A program made the position numbers and the translations under genes. Shown here in pieces: positions 1 to 7,546 of a DNA stretch of 64,000 nt. Every line of letters starts with the position of its first letter. The stretch's first letter is position 1. This DNA comes from an uncultured Bacteroidia bacterium (lineage in GTDB: Bacteria > Bacteroidota > Bacteroidia > Bacteroidales > UBA932): contig CADBAY010000009.1 in assembly GCA_902792815.1 (NCBI GenBank), positions 62,001 through 126,000 on the forward strand. The letters run 5' to 3'. Below the pieces are notes generated by a model. That model ran no database searches and had not been told where the DNA came from. It worked only from the letters and a program-made list of their open reading frames with translations.

Positions 1-368
1 TGATAAATACCCTTGAATTTGCTCACATTGGCTCCGATACCGACACCAAAGTAAGGGGAGGCCCACTTGGTAAGGTAAAGGTCGATGGAAGGGAATGCGA
101 ACATTTGAAGTTTGTTCGTCATCTTCCAGTCATTCTCTCCGTAGTAGAGCTGTGTGCCGAGGCCACCTATAAGCTCCCAGTTGTAAAGAAATCCGTTTAC
201 GAAAACGCGGTCCTTCTGGATAACGGTGGTAGTCTCAACTTTACCCTCGGGGGTCTGGGTTTCTTCGACGATAGTGATGGTCTTATCGTCCTCCGTGCGT
301 TTGACTTCCTGCGCAAAGGCGGGAGTAATCATGCATACAGCAGCAAGAGCAAAAATTAGTCTTTTCAT
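1..368 (-). CDS. Outer-membrane beta-barrel protein, partial (C-terminus beyond window)
   Basis: Reading the minus strand from the ATG at 368 gives MKRLIFALAAVCMITPAFAQ, a clear Sec signal peptide ending in AFAQ. About 100 residues of mature protein follow and run off the left edge. A charged, Thr/Glu-rich stretch (about residues 21-50) leads into alternating hydrophobic/aromatic segments with GIGA-like turns (WELIGGLGTQLYYG, YFGVGIGANV), as in small outer-membrane barrels of the OmpW or outer_membrane_beta-brl type. No enzyme motif is visible. A Bacteroidota promoter lies just upstream. The gene is incomplete, so exact family and function are unknown. Confidence 0.7.
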   Translation of the reverse strand, partial: MKRLIFALAAVCMITPAFAQEVKRTEDDKTITIVEETQTPEGKVETTTVIQKDRVFVNGFLYNWELIGGLGTQLYYGENDWKMTNKLQMFAFPSIDLYLTKWASPYFGVGIGANVSKFKGIY

Positions 369-402
369 ATCTAGATAATTACATTATTATCGCTTTAGCG
401 AG

Positions 403-433
403 CAAATATAAAACAAAAAATTTTTTTATGCAA
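403..433 (-). promoter_or_regulatory. Promoter for the partial barrel gene
   Basis: On the minus strand TTG (431-433) is followed after 20 nt by TATATTTG (403-410), matching the Bacteroidota primary sigma consensus TTG-N19/20-TAnnTTTG. The start codon at 368 lies about 35 nt downstream. The -33 box directly abuts the stop codon of the upstream NusG-type gene. Confidence 0.7.
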
Positions 434-904
434 TTATTTTGTGCTCGGACGCACGATTTGACGTGATATTGTGACTTTTGCGCACAGGAGCGAGCGCACG
501 CGCACAATTAAAGAGGTGCCGCCGTCGACCTCTACAATCTCGCCTTCTACGCCGCTGAGGGGCCCGCTTGTCACTACAACCTTGTCCCCTTTGGCCAGAT
601 TGTATTCCTGCGTGCACTCAGCGTCCGGGACGTTTTCCACTACCTTGATGAAGTCTTCCATCTGCTTGTCGGGGACCTCCAGAAGGGTGCGTGTGCTGTG
701 GTCGATGAAAAAACGCGAGTTGAGTCTCCCGGCATTTACCAGCGACAGCGCCCTGGACTTTACCGTGCGCATGAACAGAAGGGTGTTGTAAGAAGGCGGA
801 ATGTAGTGCCCTATGCCCAGGTCGTCCAGAAGGAGAGAGATCTTCTTCCATTGTTTGTTGCGCATGGAGGCGGCAAACCAGGCTGGCTTTTCGGGCTTGT
901 TCAT
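434..904 (-). CDS. NusG-family transcription antiterminator (UpxY/NusG-paralog type)
   Basis: The 156-residue protein has an N-terminal NGN-like domain beginning WFAASMRNKQWKKIS (about 9-105) and a C-terminal KOW domain (KGDKVVVTSGPLSGVEGEIV, about 112-150). Size and layout match specialised NusG paralogs of Bacteroidota that load on RNA polymerase and suppress termination, often at surface-polysaccharide loci. The start is MNKPEKPAWF at 904; a longer in-frame reading to 1081 would run backwards through the tRNA gene and is not believable. A GDP-fucose synthase gene lies on the other side of the tRNA, but no capsule locus is visible. Whether this is the housekeeping NusG or a paralog is open; the lack of nearby secE and ribosomal genes favours a paralog. 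Confidence 0.8.
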   Translation of the reverse strand: MNKPEKPAWFAASMRNKQWKKISLLLDDLGIGHYIPPSYNTLLFMRTVKSRALSLVNAGRLNSRFFIDHSTRTLLEVPDKQMEDFIKVVENVPDAECTQEYNLAKGDKVVVTSGPLSGVEGEIVEVDGGTSLIVRVRSLLCAKVTISRQIVRPSTK

Positions 905-937
905 ATATGCAAAGGTAAGAAAAAATGCCCAACTTAT

Positions 938-967
938 TTGCAAATTATCAAAAGAGTAGTATCTTTG
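938..967 (+). promoter_or_regulatory. Promoter of tRNA-Gln
   Basis: TTG (938-940) and TATCTTTG (960-967) are separated by exactly 19 nt. The mature tRNA begins 12 nt after the -7 box. It is a good in-window reference for the promoter form used elsewhere here. Confidence 0.8.
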
Positions 968-979
968 CAGTCCCAATAT

Positions 980-1050
980 TGAGATATGGTGTAACGGTAG
1001 CACTACAGATTCTGGCTCTGTCAGTGAGGGTTCGAATCCTTCTATCTCAA
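980..1050 (+). tRNA. tRNA-Gln (anticodon CUG)
   Basis: A full cloverleaf can be drawn by eye. Acceptor TGAGATA (980-986) pairs with TATCTCA (1043-1049), followed by discriminator A (1050). The D-arm is GTG...CAC with GGTAG in the loop. The anticodon stem ACAGA/TCTGT holds the loop TTCTGGC, giving anticodon CTG. The T-arm is GAGGG-TTCGAAT-CCTTC. A U1-A72 pair is typical of glutamine tRNAs. CCA is not encoded. Confidence 0.95.
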
Positions 1051-1051
1051 C

Positions 1052-1091
1052 AAAAAAATGCGTCTGCGCAAGCAGTCGCATTTTTTTGTTG
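1052..1091 (+). terminator. Rho-independent terminator after tRNA-Gln
   Basis: ATGCG and CTGC pair with GCAG and CGCAT around a GCAA loop with one T-T mismatch. The stem is flanked by A7 on the left and T7 on the right, so it can also stop transcription from the other side. Confidence 0.85.
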
Positions 1092-1135
1092 ACCTTTTGG
1101 TATATCGTAATAATTGAGTAATTTTACGATTCGAA

Positions 1136-2077
1136 ATGGAAAAGAACAGCAAGATATATGTGGCCGGGCACCGGGGCATGGTGGGATCGGCAATCGTGCG
1201 GGAACTTCTCAGGCAGGGATATACAAATATCATTACCCGCACGCACAAAGAGCTTGACCTGACTCGCCAGGCCGATGTGGAGGCTTTTTTTGAGGCTGAA
1301 AAACCCGAATATGTGTTCCTGGCTGCTGCAAAGGTGGGCGGCATAGTAGCCAACCAGAGCGCTCTGGCCGACTTCATGTACGACAATATGATCCTGGAGA
1401 TGAATGTCATTCACGCCGCATGGAAGAACGGTTGTAAGAAGCTCGAATTCCTGGGATCTTCGTGCATTTATCCCCGTCTTGCGCCCCAGCCTATGCCGGA
1501 GAGTTGCCTGCTTACCGGAGCCCTGGAGAAGACCAATGAAGCTTACGCTTTGGCCAAGATTTCGGGCCTCAAATACTGCGAGTTCCTTAACAGGCAGTAC
1601 GGTACCGATTTCATTTCCGTGATGCCCACCAACCTCTTTGGCCCTAACGACAACTATCATCCGGAGCATTCCCACGTGCTGCCGGCGCTCATCCGCCGTT
1701 TCCACGAGGCCAAAGTGGAAGGCAAGGCGAGCGTGACATGCTGGGGCGACGGCTCGCCGCTGCGCGAGTTCCTTTATGTCGATGACCTTGCCAATCTCTG
1801 CGTGTTCCTGATGAACAATTATTCCGGAGACGAAACAGTCAATGCCGGCACCGGCAAGGAGCTTACTATCAAGGCTTTGACGGAGCTGGTGGCCAAAGTG
1901 GTGGGTTATACCGGAAAGATCGAATGGGATACCACCCGTCCTAACGGCACTCCCCGTAAGCTCCTTGACGTCAGCAAGGCTACCAAGCTGGGATGGACTT
2001 ACAAGACCGAGCTCGAAGACGGTATCCGGCTGGCATACGAGGACTTCCTCACCAATCCAATGAGGGCGGAACGGTAA
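1136..2077 (+). CDS. fcl: GDP-L-fucose synthase (GDP-4-keto-6-deoxymannose epimerase/reductase)
   Basis: This 313-residue short-chain dehydrogenase/reductase carries the NADPH-binding glycine motif GHRGMVGS (11-18). The catalytic set sits where the fcl family expects it: S108/S109 and C110 in LGSSCIYP, Y137-x3-K141 in YALAK, and H180 in NYHPEHSH. It makes GDP-L-fucose from GDP-4-keto-6-deoxy-D-mannose in the cytoplasm, for fucosylated surface glycans. The partner dehydratase gmd is not in this window. The ATG at 1136 gives the expected family length. A phosphomannose isomerase at about 52 kb acts far upstream in the same GDP-mannose route but is not in the same operon. Confidence 0.95.
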   Translation: MEKNSKIYVAGHRGMVGSAIVRELLRQGYTNIITRTHKELDLTRQADVEAFFEAEKPEYVFLAAAKVGGIVANQSALADFMYDNMILEMNVIHAAWKNGCKKLEFLGSSCIYPRLAPQPMPESCLLTGALEKTNEAYALAKISGLKYCEFLNRQYGTDFISVMPTNLFGPNDNYHPEHSHVLPALIRRFHEAKVEGKASVTCWGDGSPLREFLYVDDLANLCVFLMNNYSGDETVNAGTGKELTIKALTELVAKVVGYTGKIEWDTTRPNGTPRKLLDVSKATKLGWTYKTELEDGIRLAYEDFLTNPMRAER

Positions 2078-2099
2078 TTAACGCATAATACAATATCAG

Positions 2100-2795
2100 A
2101 TGAAAAAAGTAATCAGTCTTATTTGTCTTGCATCCCTGCTCTTATTTGCGGGATGCGGCAATAACAATTCCGGTCAGGGGCAGAATGAAGCGGATGCCGA
2201 AGCTGCGGCAGCTGCTGCCGATTCTCTTACCCAGGCCGCCAACAATCAAAGTACAATGGATAAAATCGCTGCTTTGCCTGAGGAGCCCGTGTTCGACATC
2301 AACACATCCCTTGGCACAATCAAGGTACGTCTTTACGCCGACACTCCCAAACATCGCGAGAATTTTGCCCGTCTGGCTTTCAGCGGCTTCTACGACGGCC
2401 TGCAGTTCCACCGCGTGTTCAAGAACTTTATGATCCAAGGGGGTGATCCTCTGACCAAGAGTATGGAAAACAAGGCCAGTTTTGGTACCGGCGGGCCAGG
2501 TTATCAGATTGAGGCTGAGATACTTCCCAATCATCACCACAAGAAAGGCGCTCTTGCGGCAGCCCGCAAGGGTAATATCGCCAATCCCATGAAGGAGTCA
2601 AGCGGGTCGCAGTTCTATATCGTCCAGAGCGAAGACGGCTGCCGCCACCTCGACGGGGAATACACCATTTTCGGCGAGACCATCGACGGTCTCAAGGTCG
2701 TTGACGAGATTGCATCCGTCCAAGCCGACGAGCGCGGCCTGCCGACCAACCCGATTTTTATAATTTCTGTTAAACTTGACCCCGATCTTAACTAG
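2100..2795 (+). CDS. Cyclophilin-type peptidyl-prolyl cis-trans isomerase, lipoprotein
   Basis: The 231-residue protein starts with a lipoprotein signal, MKKVISLICLASLLLFAGC (lipobox LFAGC, C19). An Ala/Asp/Glu-rich linker follows, then a cyclophilin domain from about residue 60 to the end. Family landmarks are visible: FHRVFKNFMIQGGDP, KKGALAAARKG and GSQFYIVQ. It probably isomerises prolyl bonds in periplasmic or outer-membrane-facing proteins. It starts 22 nt after fcl and may be read with it, though no functional link is evident. A repeat-type hairpin terminator lies downstream. Confidence 0.92.
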   Translation: MKKVISLICLASLLLFAGCGNNNSGQGQNEADAEAAAAAADSLTQAANNQSTMDKIAALPEEPVFDINTSLGTIKVRLYADTPKHRENFARLAFSGFYDGLQFHRVFKNFMIQGGDPLTKSMENKASFGTGGPGYQIEAEILPNHHHKKGALAAARKGNIANPMKESSGSQFYIVQSEDGCRHLDGEYTIFGETIDGLKVVDEIASVQADERGLPTNPIFIISVKLDPDLN

Positions 2796-2847
2796 TTTGG
2801 CACACCCTTTGCAATTGAATTTAACCGAATAGTTTTTTCATAGGTTA

Positions 2848-2895
2848 AATTTTAGGTTAGAATTGCAAGCACCCTGCGTCGAGAGATGCGGGGTG
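2848..2895. repeat. Hairpin repeat, copy 1 (terminator between convergent genes)
   Basis: A 48-nt segment here is identical to 4109-4156. Its 3' half folds as an 11-bp stem (CACCCTGCGTC with GATGCGGGGTG, including G-U pairs) closed by a GAGA loop, and a T-rich tract follows on the plus strand. It lies between the cyclophilin gene and the convergent RhuM/Fic remnant, so it probably ends the former. Confidence 0.8.
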
Positions 2896-2902
2896 TGTTG
2901 TT

Positions 2903-3416
2903 TTAATTTCGGCGGTTAATAAGGCTGACTACGACCTTTACCATCGTGTCCATTTCGTCCGTGTGGCTCTCTGCAATCATTAGAGTGAGTGCTACGAGTG
3001 ATGCATCGGAAATGCGTTTTGTGCCGTCTGGCTTGTACAGGATTCCATTGTTCTGCATGAACCACAGGAAGAGAGTTGCTGCAATTCGCTTGTTGCCGTC
3101 GACGAACGAATGGTTCTTGACCACAAGGTACAACAGCATCGCGGCCTTTTCCTCTATGCTGGGATAAAGGTCGCTACTGAACAGGTTTGTCCGAGATAGC
3201 AATTTGCATTTTTTGCAAAGTGCTTTCTACTGAAAGTTCCCCTGTCTCATAAACATGTCTGATATGCCTGGAAATACCGGACACATCTTTTCCGAACAAA
3301 TCAGCGATTGCTTTCTGCGTCGCCCAGATGGTCTCTCCACCGGGGTCAACTACAGCTTCCATCTTCACCAGTCCGTCTTCCGACTGATAAATGACAATGT
3401 CATTTCTTTCCTCCAT
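2903..3416 (-). pseudogene. RhuM/Fic-DOC family protein gene with large internal deletion
   Basis: The 5' part (from MEERNDIVIYQSEDG at 3416) is the N-terminal domain of RhuM-type proteins, with the family pattern ETIWATQKAIADLFGKDVSG and ISRHIRH. It ends in frame at 3174. The 3' part, in another frame (2903-3202), is the C-terminal Fic/DOC domain with the catalytic motif HSFVDGNKR and a family-typical tail. In intact relatives, about 330 residues long, a middle region separates these parts; here they are fused by a deletion and frameshift. The Fic piece keeps the AMPylation motif but lacks the middle region. Almost certainly a dead gene. Confidence 0.8.
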
Positions 3417-3513
3417 AATCCAAAACCATCGAGTGATAAACTGATTACACGATGTGGTTCCAAAGATACACATTGCATAAAGCAATTACAAATCAATGCA
3501 AGCTTGTAATGAC

Positions 3514-3550
3514 AAAAAACACCCCGCGTCGAGAGATGCGGGATGTTTTG
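3514..3550. repeat. Hairpin repeat, copy 2
   Basis: CACCCCGCGTC-GAGA-GATGCGGGATG is the same stem and loop as copies 1 and 3, with one changed base pair. It is flanked by A6 on the left and TTTTG on the right, so it can work as a two-way terminator. It sits between the RhuM/Fic remnant and the broken toxin. Confidence 0.75.
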
Positions 3551-3576
3551 TTGTAGTCACTAATTGTGGTGTATCT

Positions 3577-3656
3577 TTATTTGTAATGCCCGAATGCTGA
3601 TAGCACCAGAACTTTCAGTCCTTTCTGGCATCTTCTGAGAAAACAATGGTATACAT
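3577..3656 (-). pseudogene. Toxin gene remnant (RelE/YoeB-like start), frameshifted and truncated
   Basis: One base after the antitoxin stop, an ATG at 3656 opens MYTIVFSEDARKD and then hits TGA (ending at 3615). This start resembles YoeB/RelE-type toxins. Adding a single T restores the reading to LKVLVLSAFGHYK before TAA at 3577. The remnant lacks the catalytic half of any known toxin. It explains why the antitoxin next to it stands alone. Family assignment from about 25 residues is tentative. Confidence 0.55.
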
Positions 3657-3657
3657 A

Positions 3658-3924
3658 TCAATCTTCACTTAACATCCTGCCGAGAAACTCCTCGGAACTC
3701 TCTCCTTCATTCATACGATATACCTTTCCTGCTTCGTAATCGGCGATACCCTGACGAATCTTTGCCTCAAGAGTGGCAGCGTCAATAAGGGTATCGTCCG
3801 GCGAAACGGGAACAAGGCGGTAGCTGCCGTGAGCCCTTGAGGTAATCACGACATCATTTGTACGGGCCAGATTGAAGTACTTCCTCTGGTTGGCCCTGAA
3901 CTCTCTGCTACTTACTACAACCAT
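3658..3924 (-). CDS. Phd/YefM-family antitoxin (orphan)
   Basis: The 88-residue protein starts MVVVSSREFRANQRKYFNLA, the Phd/YefM DNA-binding pattern. A strand with VVITSRAHGSYRLVPV follows, then an acidic, flexible C-terminal half that would normally grip the toxin. Its usual toxin partner is only a broken fragment one base downstream, so this antitoxin appears orphaned. A palindrome overlaps its promoter and is a likely autorepression site. It may still act as a regulator or neutralise related toxins encoded elsewhere; that is inference. Confidence 0.85.
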   Translation of the reverse strand: MVVVSSREFRANQRKYFNLARTNDVVITSRAHGSYRLVPVSPDDTLIDAATLEAKIRQGIADYEAGKVYRMNEGESSEEFLGRMLSED

Positions 3925-3946
3925 ATTTGATAATCTTTAGTTTCTG

Positions 3947-3985
3947 CAAATATATGTATTTTCAAAATAAGTACCAAAATGGTAC
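3947..3985 (-). promoter_or_regulatory. Antitoxin promoter with palindromic operator
   Basis: On the minus strand TTG (complement of CAA at 3975-3977) and TATATTTG (3947-3954) are 20 nt apart. The palindrome GTACCA-AAA-TGGTAC (3971-3985) covers the -33 box, placing it well for repression by the Phd/YefM-type protein. The rest of the gap up to 4108 holds only a perfect 12-bp palindrome, CTTTTGCAAAAG (4048-4059), with no reading frame. Confidence 0.65.
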
Positions 3986-4108
3986 ACATTAATTGTTACT
4001 TGAAGAATTATGGTTATCCGTCTTTTTTCTCGTTTTCAATGATGATTCTTTTGCAAAAGTTTCGTATATACTTCGCAAAACGATTTTTAAGAAAACGGCA
4101 AGGGATTG

Positions 4109-4156
4109 AATTTTAGGTTAGAATTGCAAGCACCCTGCGTCGAGAGATGCGGGGTG
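4109..4156. repeat. Hairpin repeat, copy 3 (overlaps 3' end of SprT-like gene)
   Basis: Identical over 48 nt to copy 1 at 2848-2895. The repeat overlaps the last codons and stop of the SprT-like gene, so that protein's final residues (KHPASLDAGCLQF) are read from the repeat. Confidence 0.85.
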
Positions 4157-4801
4157 CTTTGTTTTGCTCAGGTGGGCGCGCACTTCTTCCATCGGGGCGA
4201 AGATGACGTTGAACGCCGACGAGGTGGGGAAGCGGTTGAACCACGGGTCCGACTCTACCCAGAAGCTGATGTCCGCTACCTGCCCGCTCCTCATAAGCGC
4301 CCTGCGATATGCCGCTACCTTGTCTTGCTTGCAGGGCATGAGCTTGAGCCCTTCCCGTCCGTCTTTGAATCTTACTATCGCTACCACCCTTTGCCGCGGT
4401 CTCTTGTCGAGGGCTGCCTCTCTCTGCTCTTTGGTGGTGCGGTGCGATATGGTAATGTGCCTCCCGAAGCGGCTGTTCAGCTCGTTCATCATCTGCCGGA
4501 AAACCTTGCCGTGCGCAGATGTGTCTTTGATCCTGTTGAGGCGGATGTAGTAATGAATCATCTCGTGGATGATTGTGTCTTCCACCTCAGCTTCCGGCAG
4601 GTCGAGGCGGGTGCTGAAGCGCAGCCGGAAGTCGTAATACTCGACCTTGCCGAACAGGTGCCTTCGTGTTTTGAAGGTGCAGAGGCCGACGTACGACGAT
4701 GCTTTGCTCAGCGCCACGGGGACTGGCGGCAGGGCGTTGTCAAACATCAGTGAGTTAAACTCTTGAAACTTGGCTTCAATGTATGGAACGTCGAGTTTCA
4801 C
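4118..4801 (-). CDS. SprT-like zinc metalloprotease-domain protein
   Basis: The 227-residue protein has the SprT layout. An N-terminal helix (VPYIEAKFQEFNSLMFDNAL) is followed by HEMIHYY (HExxH zinc motif, near residues 79-85) and a downstream HGKVFRQMMNELN segment that supplies the third ligand (the H of SAHG). Family members act as DNA-protein crosslink proteases (Spartan) or unknown bacterial proteases; the bacterial role is unsettled. The gene is divergent from rhaB, with 46 bp between starts. Its last 13 residues are encoded by the hairpin repeat, so the natural C-terminus may have been replaced. Confidence 0.85.
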   Translation of the reverse strand: MKLDVPYIEAKFQEFNSLMFDNALPPVPVALSKASSYVGLCTFKTRRHLFGKVEYYDFRLRFSTRLDLPEAEVEDTIIHEMIHYYIRLNRIKDTSAHGKVFRQMMNELNSRFGRHITISHRTTKEQREAALDKRPRQRVVAIVRFKDGREGLKLMPCKQDKVAAYRRALMRSGQVADISFWVESDPWFNRFPTSSAFNVIFAPMEEVRAHLSKTKHPASLDAGCLQF

Positions 4802-4826
4802 ATGCTAAATATATGCAAATTCTTGT

Positions 4827-4834
4827 TATATTTG
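4827..4834 (+). promoter_or_regulatory. -7 box for the rhamnose operon
   Basis: TATATTTG lies 13 nt before the rhaB start codon. No good TTG is seen 19-20 nt upstream, which would fit a promoter that needs an activator, as rhamnose operons usually do. No regulator gene is present nearby. Confidence 0.5.
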
Positions 4835-4847
4835 CTAAAAATCGCCT

Positions 4848-6281
4848 ATGGCCGACAAAACTTTCCTTGCTTTTGACTGCGGCGCAACTTCGGGCCGCGG
4901 TATTCTCGCTCGCTTTAGCGGCGGAGCGTTCTCAATGGAGGAGGTTTACCGTTTTCCGTCAGAAATCATACACAAAGACGGCCGCATGTATTGGGATGCG
5001 GATGCAATGTACGGGCATCTTGTATCCTGCCTTAAGCAGTTGGGATCCCAGGGGGTGCATCTTGATTCCATTGGTATCGACACCTGGGGAGTCGATTTTG
5101 GCTGCGTGGGCAAAGACGGCGCTCTTGCCGGGCAGCCCCGCTGTTACCGCGACCTTTATACCACAGGCATTCCCGAAGAGGTGTTCGGGCTCATCCCGCG
5201 TGAGCAACTCTACGCGCGCACTGGAATTCAAATAATGAATTTCAACACTATCTTCCAGCTGTACGCGCAGACCCGCTCCGGCGACCCTTCGCTGCAGAGC
5301 GCCGAGTGCATACTTTTTATGCCTGACCTGCTGTCGTATCTGCTTACCGGGGGCAAAGTGTGCGAATATACCGATGCTTCCACCTCGGGTATGATGGACC
5401 AGGTCTCGCGCCAGTTCAACAAGGAGCTGCTCCGCGAGCTCGGCATAAGGGACGATGTGCTGCTGCCCATAGTGCAGCCCGGCACGGTGGTGGGTGAGCT
5501 TAAGCCCGAACTCGCTGATTTGACGGGACTTGGCCCTGTCAAGGTGATTGCCGTGGCGGGGCACGATACGGCCTCGGCCATTGCCGCCGTACCTGCCGCC
5601 GACGAGCATTTTGCCTATCTCTCAAGCGGCACCTGGAGCCTGATGGGAATAGAAGTCAATGCTCCCATCATCAACGGGCAGTCATCCGCGATGAATTTCA
5701 CCAACGAAGGGGGAATCGAGGGTACAACGCGTTTCCTGAAGAATATAACCGGCATGTGGCTGCTTGAGCAATGCCGCAAAGAATGGAAGGCCGCGGGCAA
5801 GGACTACTCCTACGCGGAACTCCAGGATATGGCGCTCTCGGAGGCTGCGTTCGCTGGGCGCATCAATCCCGATGACCCTTGCTTTGCGGCGCCGCATAGC
5901 ATGACCGCCGCCATTACGGAAAAGATTGGCAGAGCCTCTGATGCTCAGATAGTTAGCTGTATCTACCATTCGCTTGCCGCCCGCTATAAGGAGGTGCTCG
6001 GGATGCTGCGCCGGTTTGCGCCGTTCAGCATCGACAAGCTTCACATCATAGGCGGAGGCAGCGCCAATGCCTTGCTGAACCAGTGGACTGCCGATGCTCT
6101 GGGTATTCCTGTGCTCGCCGGCCCCACTGAGGCCACCGCCATCGGCAACATTATGATTCAGGCCAAGGCTGCCGGACTGGTTGCCGACCGCTGGGAGATG
6201 CGGCGCCTTGTGGCCTCCACCTTCCCGCTAAAGACGTATAACCCTGTCATTTCGAGCGTAGTCGAGAAATCTAATAACTAA
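4848..6281 (+). CDS. rhaB: Rhamnulokinase
   Basis: The 477-residue FGGY-family sugar kinase begins FLAFDCGATSGRG, the phosphate-binding ATPase-fold motif. It has IDTWGVDFGC (about 79-88), the FGGY_N/FGGY_C boundary near residue 245 (AVAGHDTASAIAAVP, SSGTWSLMG) and the C-terminal IIGGGSANALLNQWTAD signature. It phosphorylates L-rhamnulose to L-rhamnulose-1-phosphate in the cytoplasm. It is first in a three-gene operon with rhaA 7 nt downstream. The last residues (about PVISSVVEKSNN) come from a dispersed repeat that overlaps the 3' end. Confidence 0.95.
   Translation: MADKTFLAFDCGATSGRGILARFSGGAFSMEEVYRFPSEIIHKDGRMYWDADAMYGHLVSCLKQLGSQGVHLDSIGIDTWGVDFGCVGKDGALAGQPRCYRDLYTTGIPEEVFGLIPREQLYARTGIQIMNFNTIFQLYAQTRSGDPSLQSAECILFMPDLLSYLLTGGKVCEYTDASTSGMMDQVSRQFNKELLRELGIRDDVLLPIVQPGTVVGELKPELADLTGLGPVKVIAVAGHDTASAIAAVPAADEHFAYLSSGTWSLMGIEVNAPIINGQSSAMNFTNEGGIEGTTRFLKNITGMWLLEQCRKEWKAAGKDYSYAELQDMALSEAAFAGRINPDDPCFAAPHSMTAAITEKIGRASDAQIVSCIYHSLAARYKEVLGMLRRFAPFSIDKLHIIGGGSANALLNQWTADALGIPVLAGPTEATAIGNIMIQAKAAGLVADRWEMRRLVASTFPLKTYNPVISSVVEKSNN
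6245..6272. repeat. Dispersed palindromic repeat at the 3' end of rhaB
   Basis: TGTCATTTCGAGCGTAGT and the following CGAGAAATCT form an imperfect hairpin (ATTTC..GAAAT). From memory this pattern is a common dispersed repeat in many bacterial genomes, often mis-annotated as short proteins. Here it supplies the last codons of rhaB. Confidence 0.65.
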
Positions 6282-6288
6282 CCATACA

Positions 6289-7539
6289 ATGAAAGAATCA
6301 CAAATCCTGAATGCCTACCAAATTGCCCGCGAGCGCTATGCCGCGATAGGCGTTGATACCGACAAGGCGATTGAAACCCTTGAAAAGACTCCTATATCCC
6401 TGCATTGCTGGCAGACCGACGACGTAATAGGCTTCGAGAGCAAGGGCGGCTTGTCCGGAGGCATACAGACCACGGGCAATTACCCCGGCCGTGCCCGAAA
6501 TATCGACGAGGTCCGCGCTGACGTGCTGTTTGCCAAGAGCCTCATTGCAGGGCATCACCGCCTCAACCTGCACGAGATCTACGGCGATTTCAAGGGCGAA
6601 TTCGTGGACCGCGACAAAGTGGAAGTCAAGTACTTCCAGAGCTGGATAGAGTGGGCGGCCGAGAACGGGCTGAAACTCGATTTCAATTCCACTTCGTTCG
6701 GGCACCCCAAGAGCGGCGACCTTTCGCTCTCCAATCCCGATCCGGCTATCCGGGATTTCTGGATTGAGCACACCAAGCGCTGCCGCCGCATCGCCGACGC
6801 CATGGGCAAGGCGCAGGGTGACCCTTGCATAATGAATATCTGGGTGCACGACGGAAGCAAAGACCAGACAGTCGAGCGCAAGCGCTACCGCGAGTTTTTC
6901 GCAGCCTCTCTGGACGAGATCCTTAAAGAAGATCTTCCCGGTATGAAGACCTGTCTGGAGGCCAAGCTCTTCGGCATAGGCCTGGAGAGCTATACCGTTG
7001 GCTCACATGACTTTGTGGCTGGTTACTGCGCCACCCGCAAGTTGATGTACACCCTCGATACCGGGCACTATGAGATGACGGAGAATGTGTCGGATATGGT
7101 GGCGTCGCTCCTGCTCTTCGTGCCGGAGCTGATGCTCCACGTGAGCCGTCCCATCCGCTGGGATTCGGACCACGTGACCATCATGAACGACCAGACTCTC
7201 GACCTCTTTAAAGAAATAGTGCGCGCAGGCGCCTTGAACCGCAGCCATATTGGCCTCGATTACTTCGACGCTGCCATCAACCGCATCGGCGCTTACGTTA
7301 TCGGCACACGTGCCACCCAGAAGTGCCTGCTGAGCGCTTTGCTTGAGCCTCTTGCCAAGCTTCGCGAGTACGAAGACGAGGGCAAGGGATTCCAGCGTCT
7401 GGCGCTGCTCGAGGAGGCCAAGACCATGCCTTTCGGCGCGGTGTTCGACTATTTCAATCTCAAGAACGGCGTTCCTGTGGGTGAGGCGTTCATCCCCGAA
7501 ATCGAGCGCTACGAGAGAGAAGTGACTTCTAAACGATAG
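6289..7539 (+). CDS. rhaA: L-rhamnose isomerase
   Basis: The 416-residue protein matches Bacteroides-type RhaA along its whole length: LHCWQTDDV, GNYPGRARN, HRLNLHEIYGDF, KLDFNSTSFGHPKSG, IWVHDGSKD, LDTGHYE, HVSRPIRWDSDH and HIGLDYFDASINRIGAY-like blocks are recognisable. The Glu, Asp and His residues within these blocks form the two-metal site. It converts L-rhamnose to L-rhamnulose, feeding RhaB and then RhaD. It lies between those two genes with gaps of 7 nt each. Length and start are as expected. Confidence 0.96.
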   Translation: MKESQILNAYQIARERYAAIGVDTDKAIETLEKTPISLHCWQTDDVIGFESKGGLSGGIQTTGNYPGRARNIDEVRADVLFAKSLIAGHHRLNLHEIYGDFKGEFVDRDKVEVKYFQSWIEWAAENGLKLDFNSTSFGHPKSGDLSLSNPDPAIRDFWIEHTKRCRRIADAMGKAQGDPCIMNIWVHDGSKDQTVERKRYREFFAASLDEILKEDLPGMKTCLEAKLFGIGLESYTVGSHDFVAGYCATRKLMYTLDTGHYEMTENVSDMVASLLLFVPELMLHVSRPIRWDSDHVTIMNDQTLDLFKEIVRAGALNRSHIGLDYFDAAINRIGAYVIGTRATQKCLLSALLEPLAKLREYEDEGKGFQRLALLEEAKTMPFGAVFDYFNLKNGVPVGEAFIPEIERYEREVTSKR

Positions 7540-7546
7540 GCGCGTT

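Noticed and set aside
434..1081. Longer NusG-type reading starting at 1081
   Set aside because: It would translate backwards through the tRNA-Gln gene and its promoter; the Met at 904 fits the family start.
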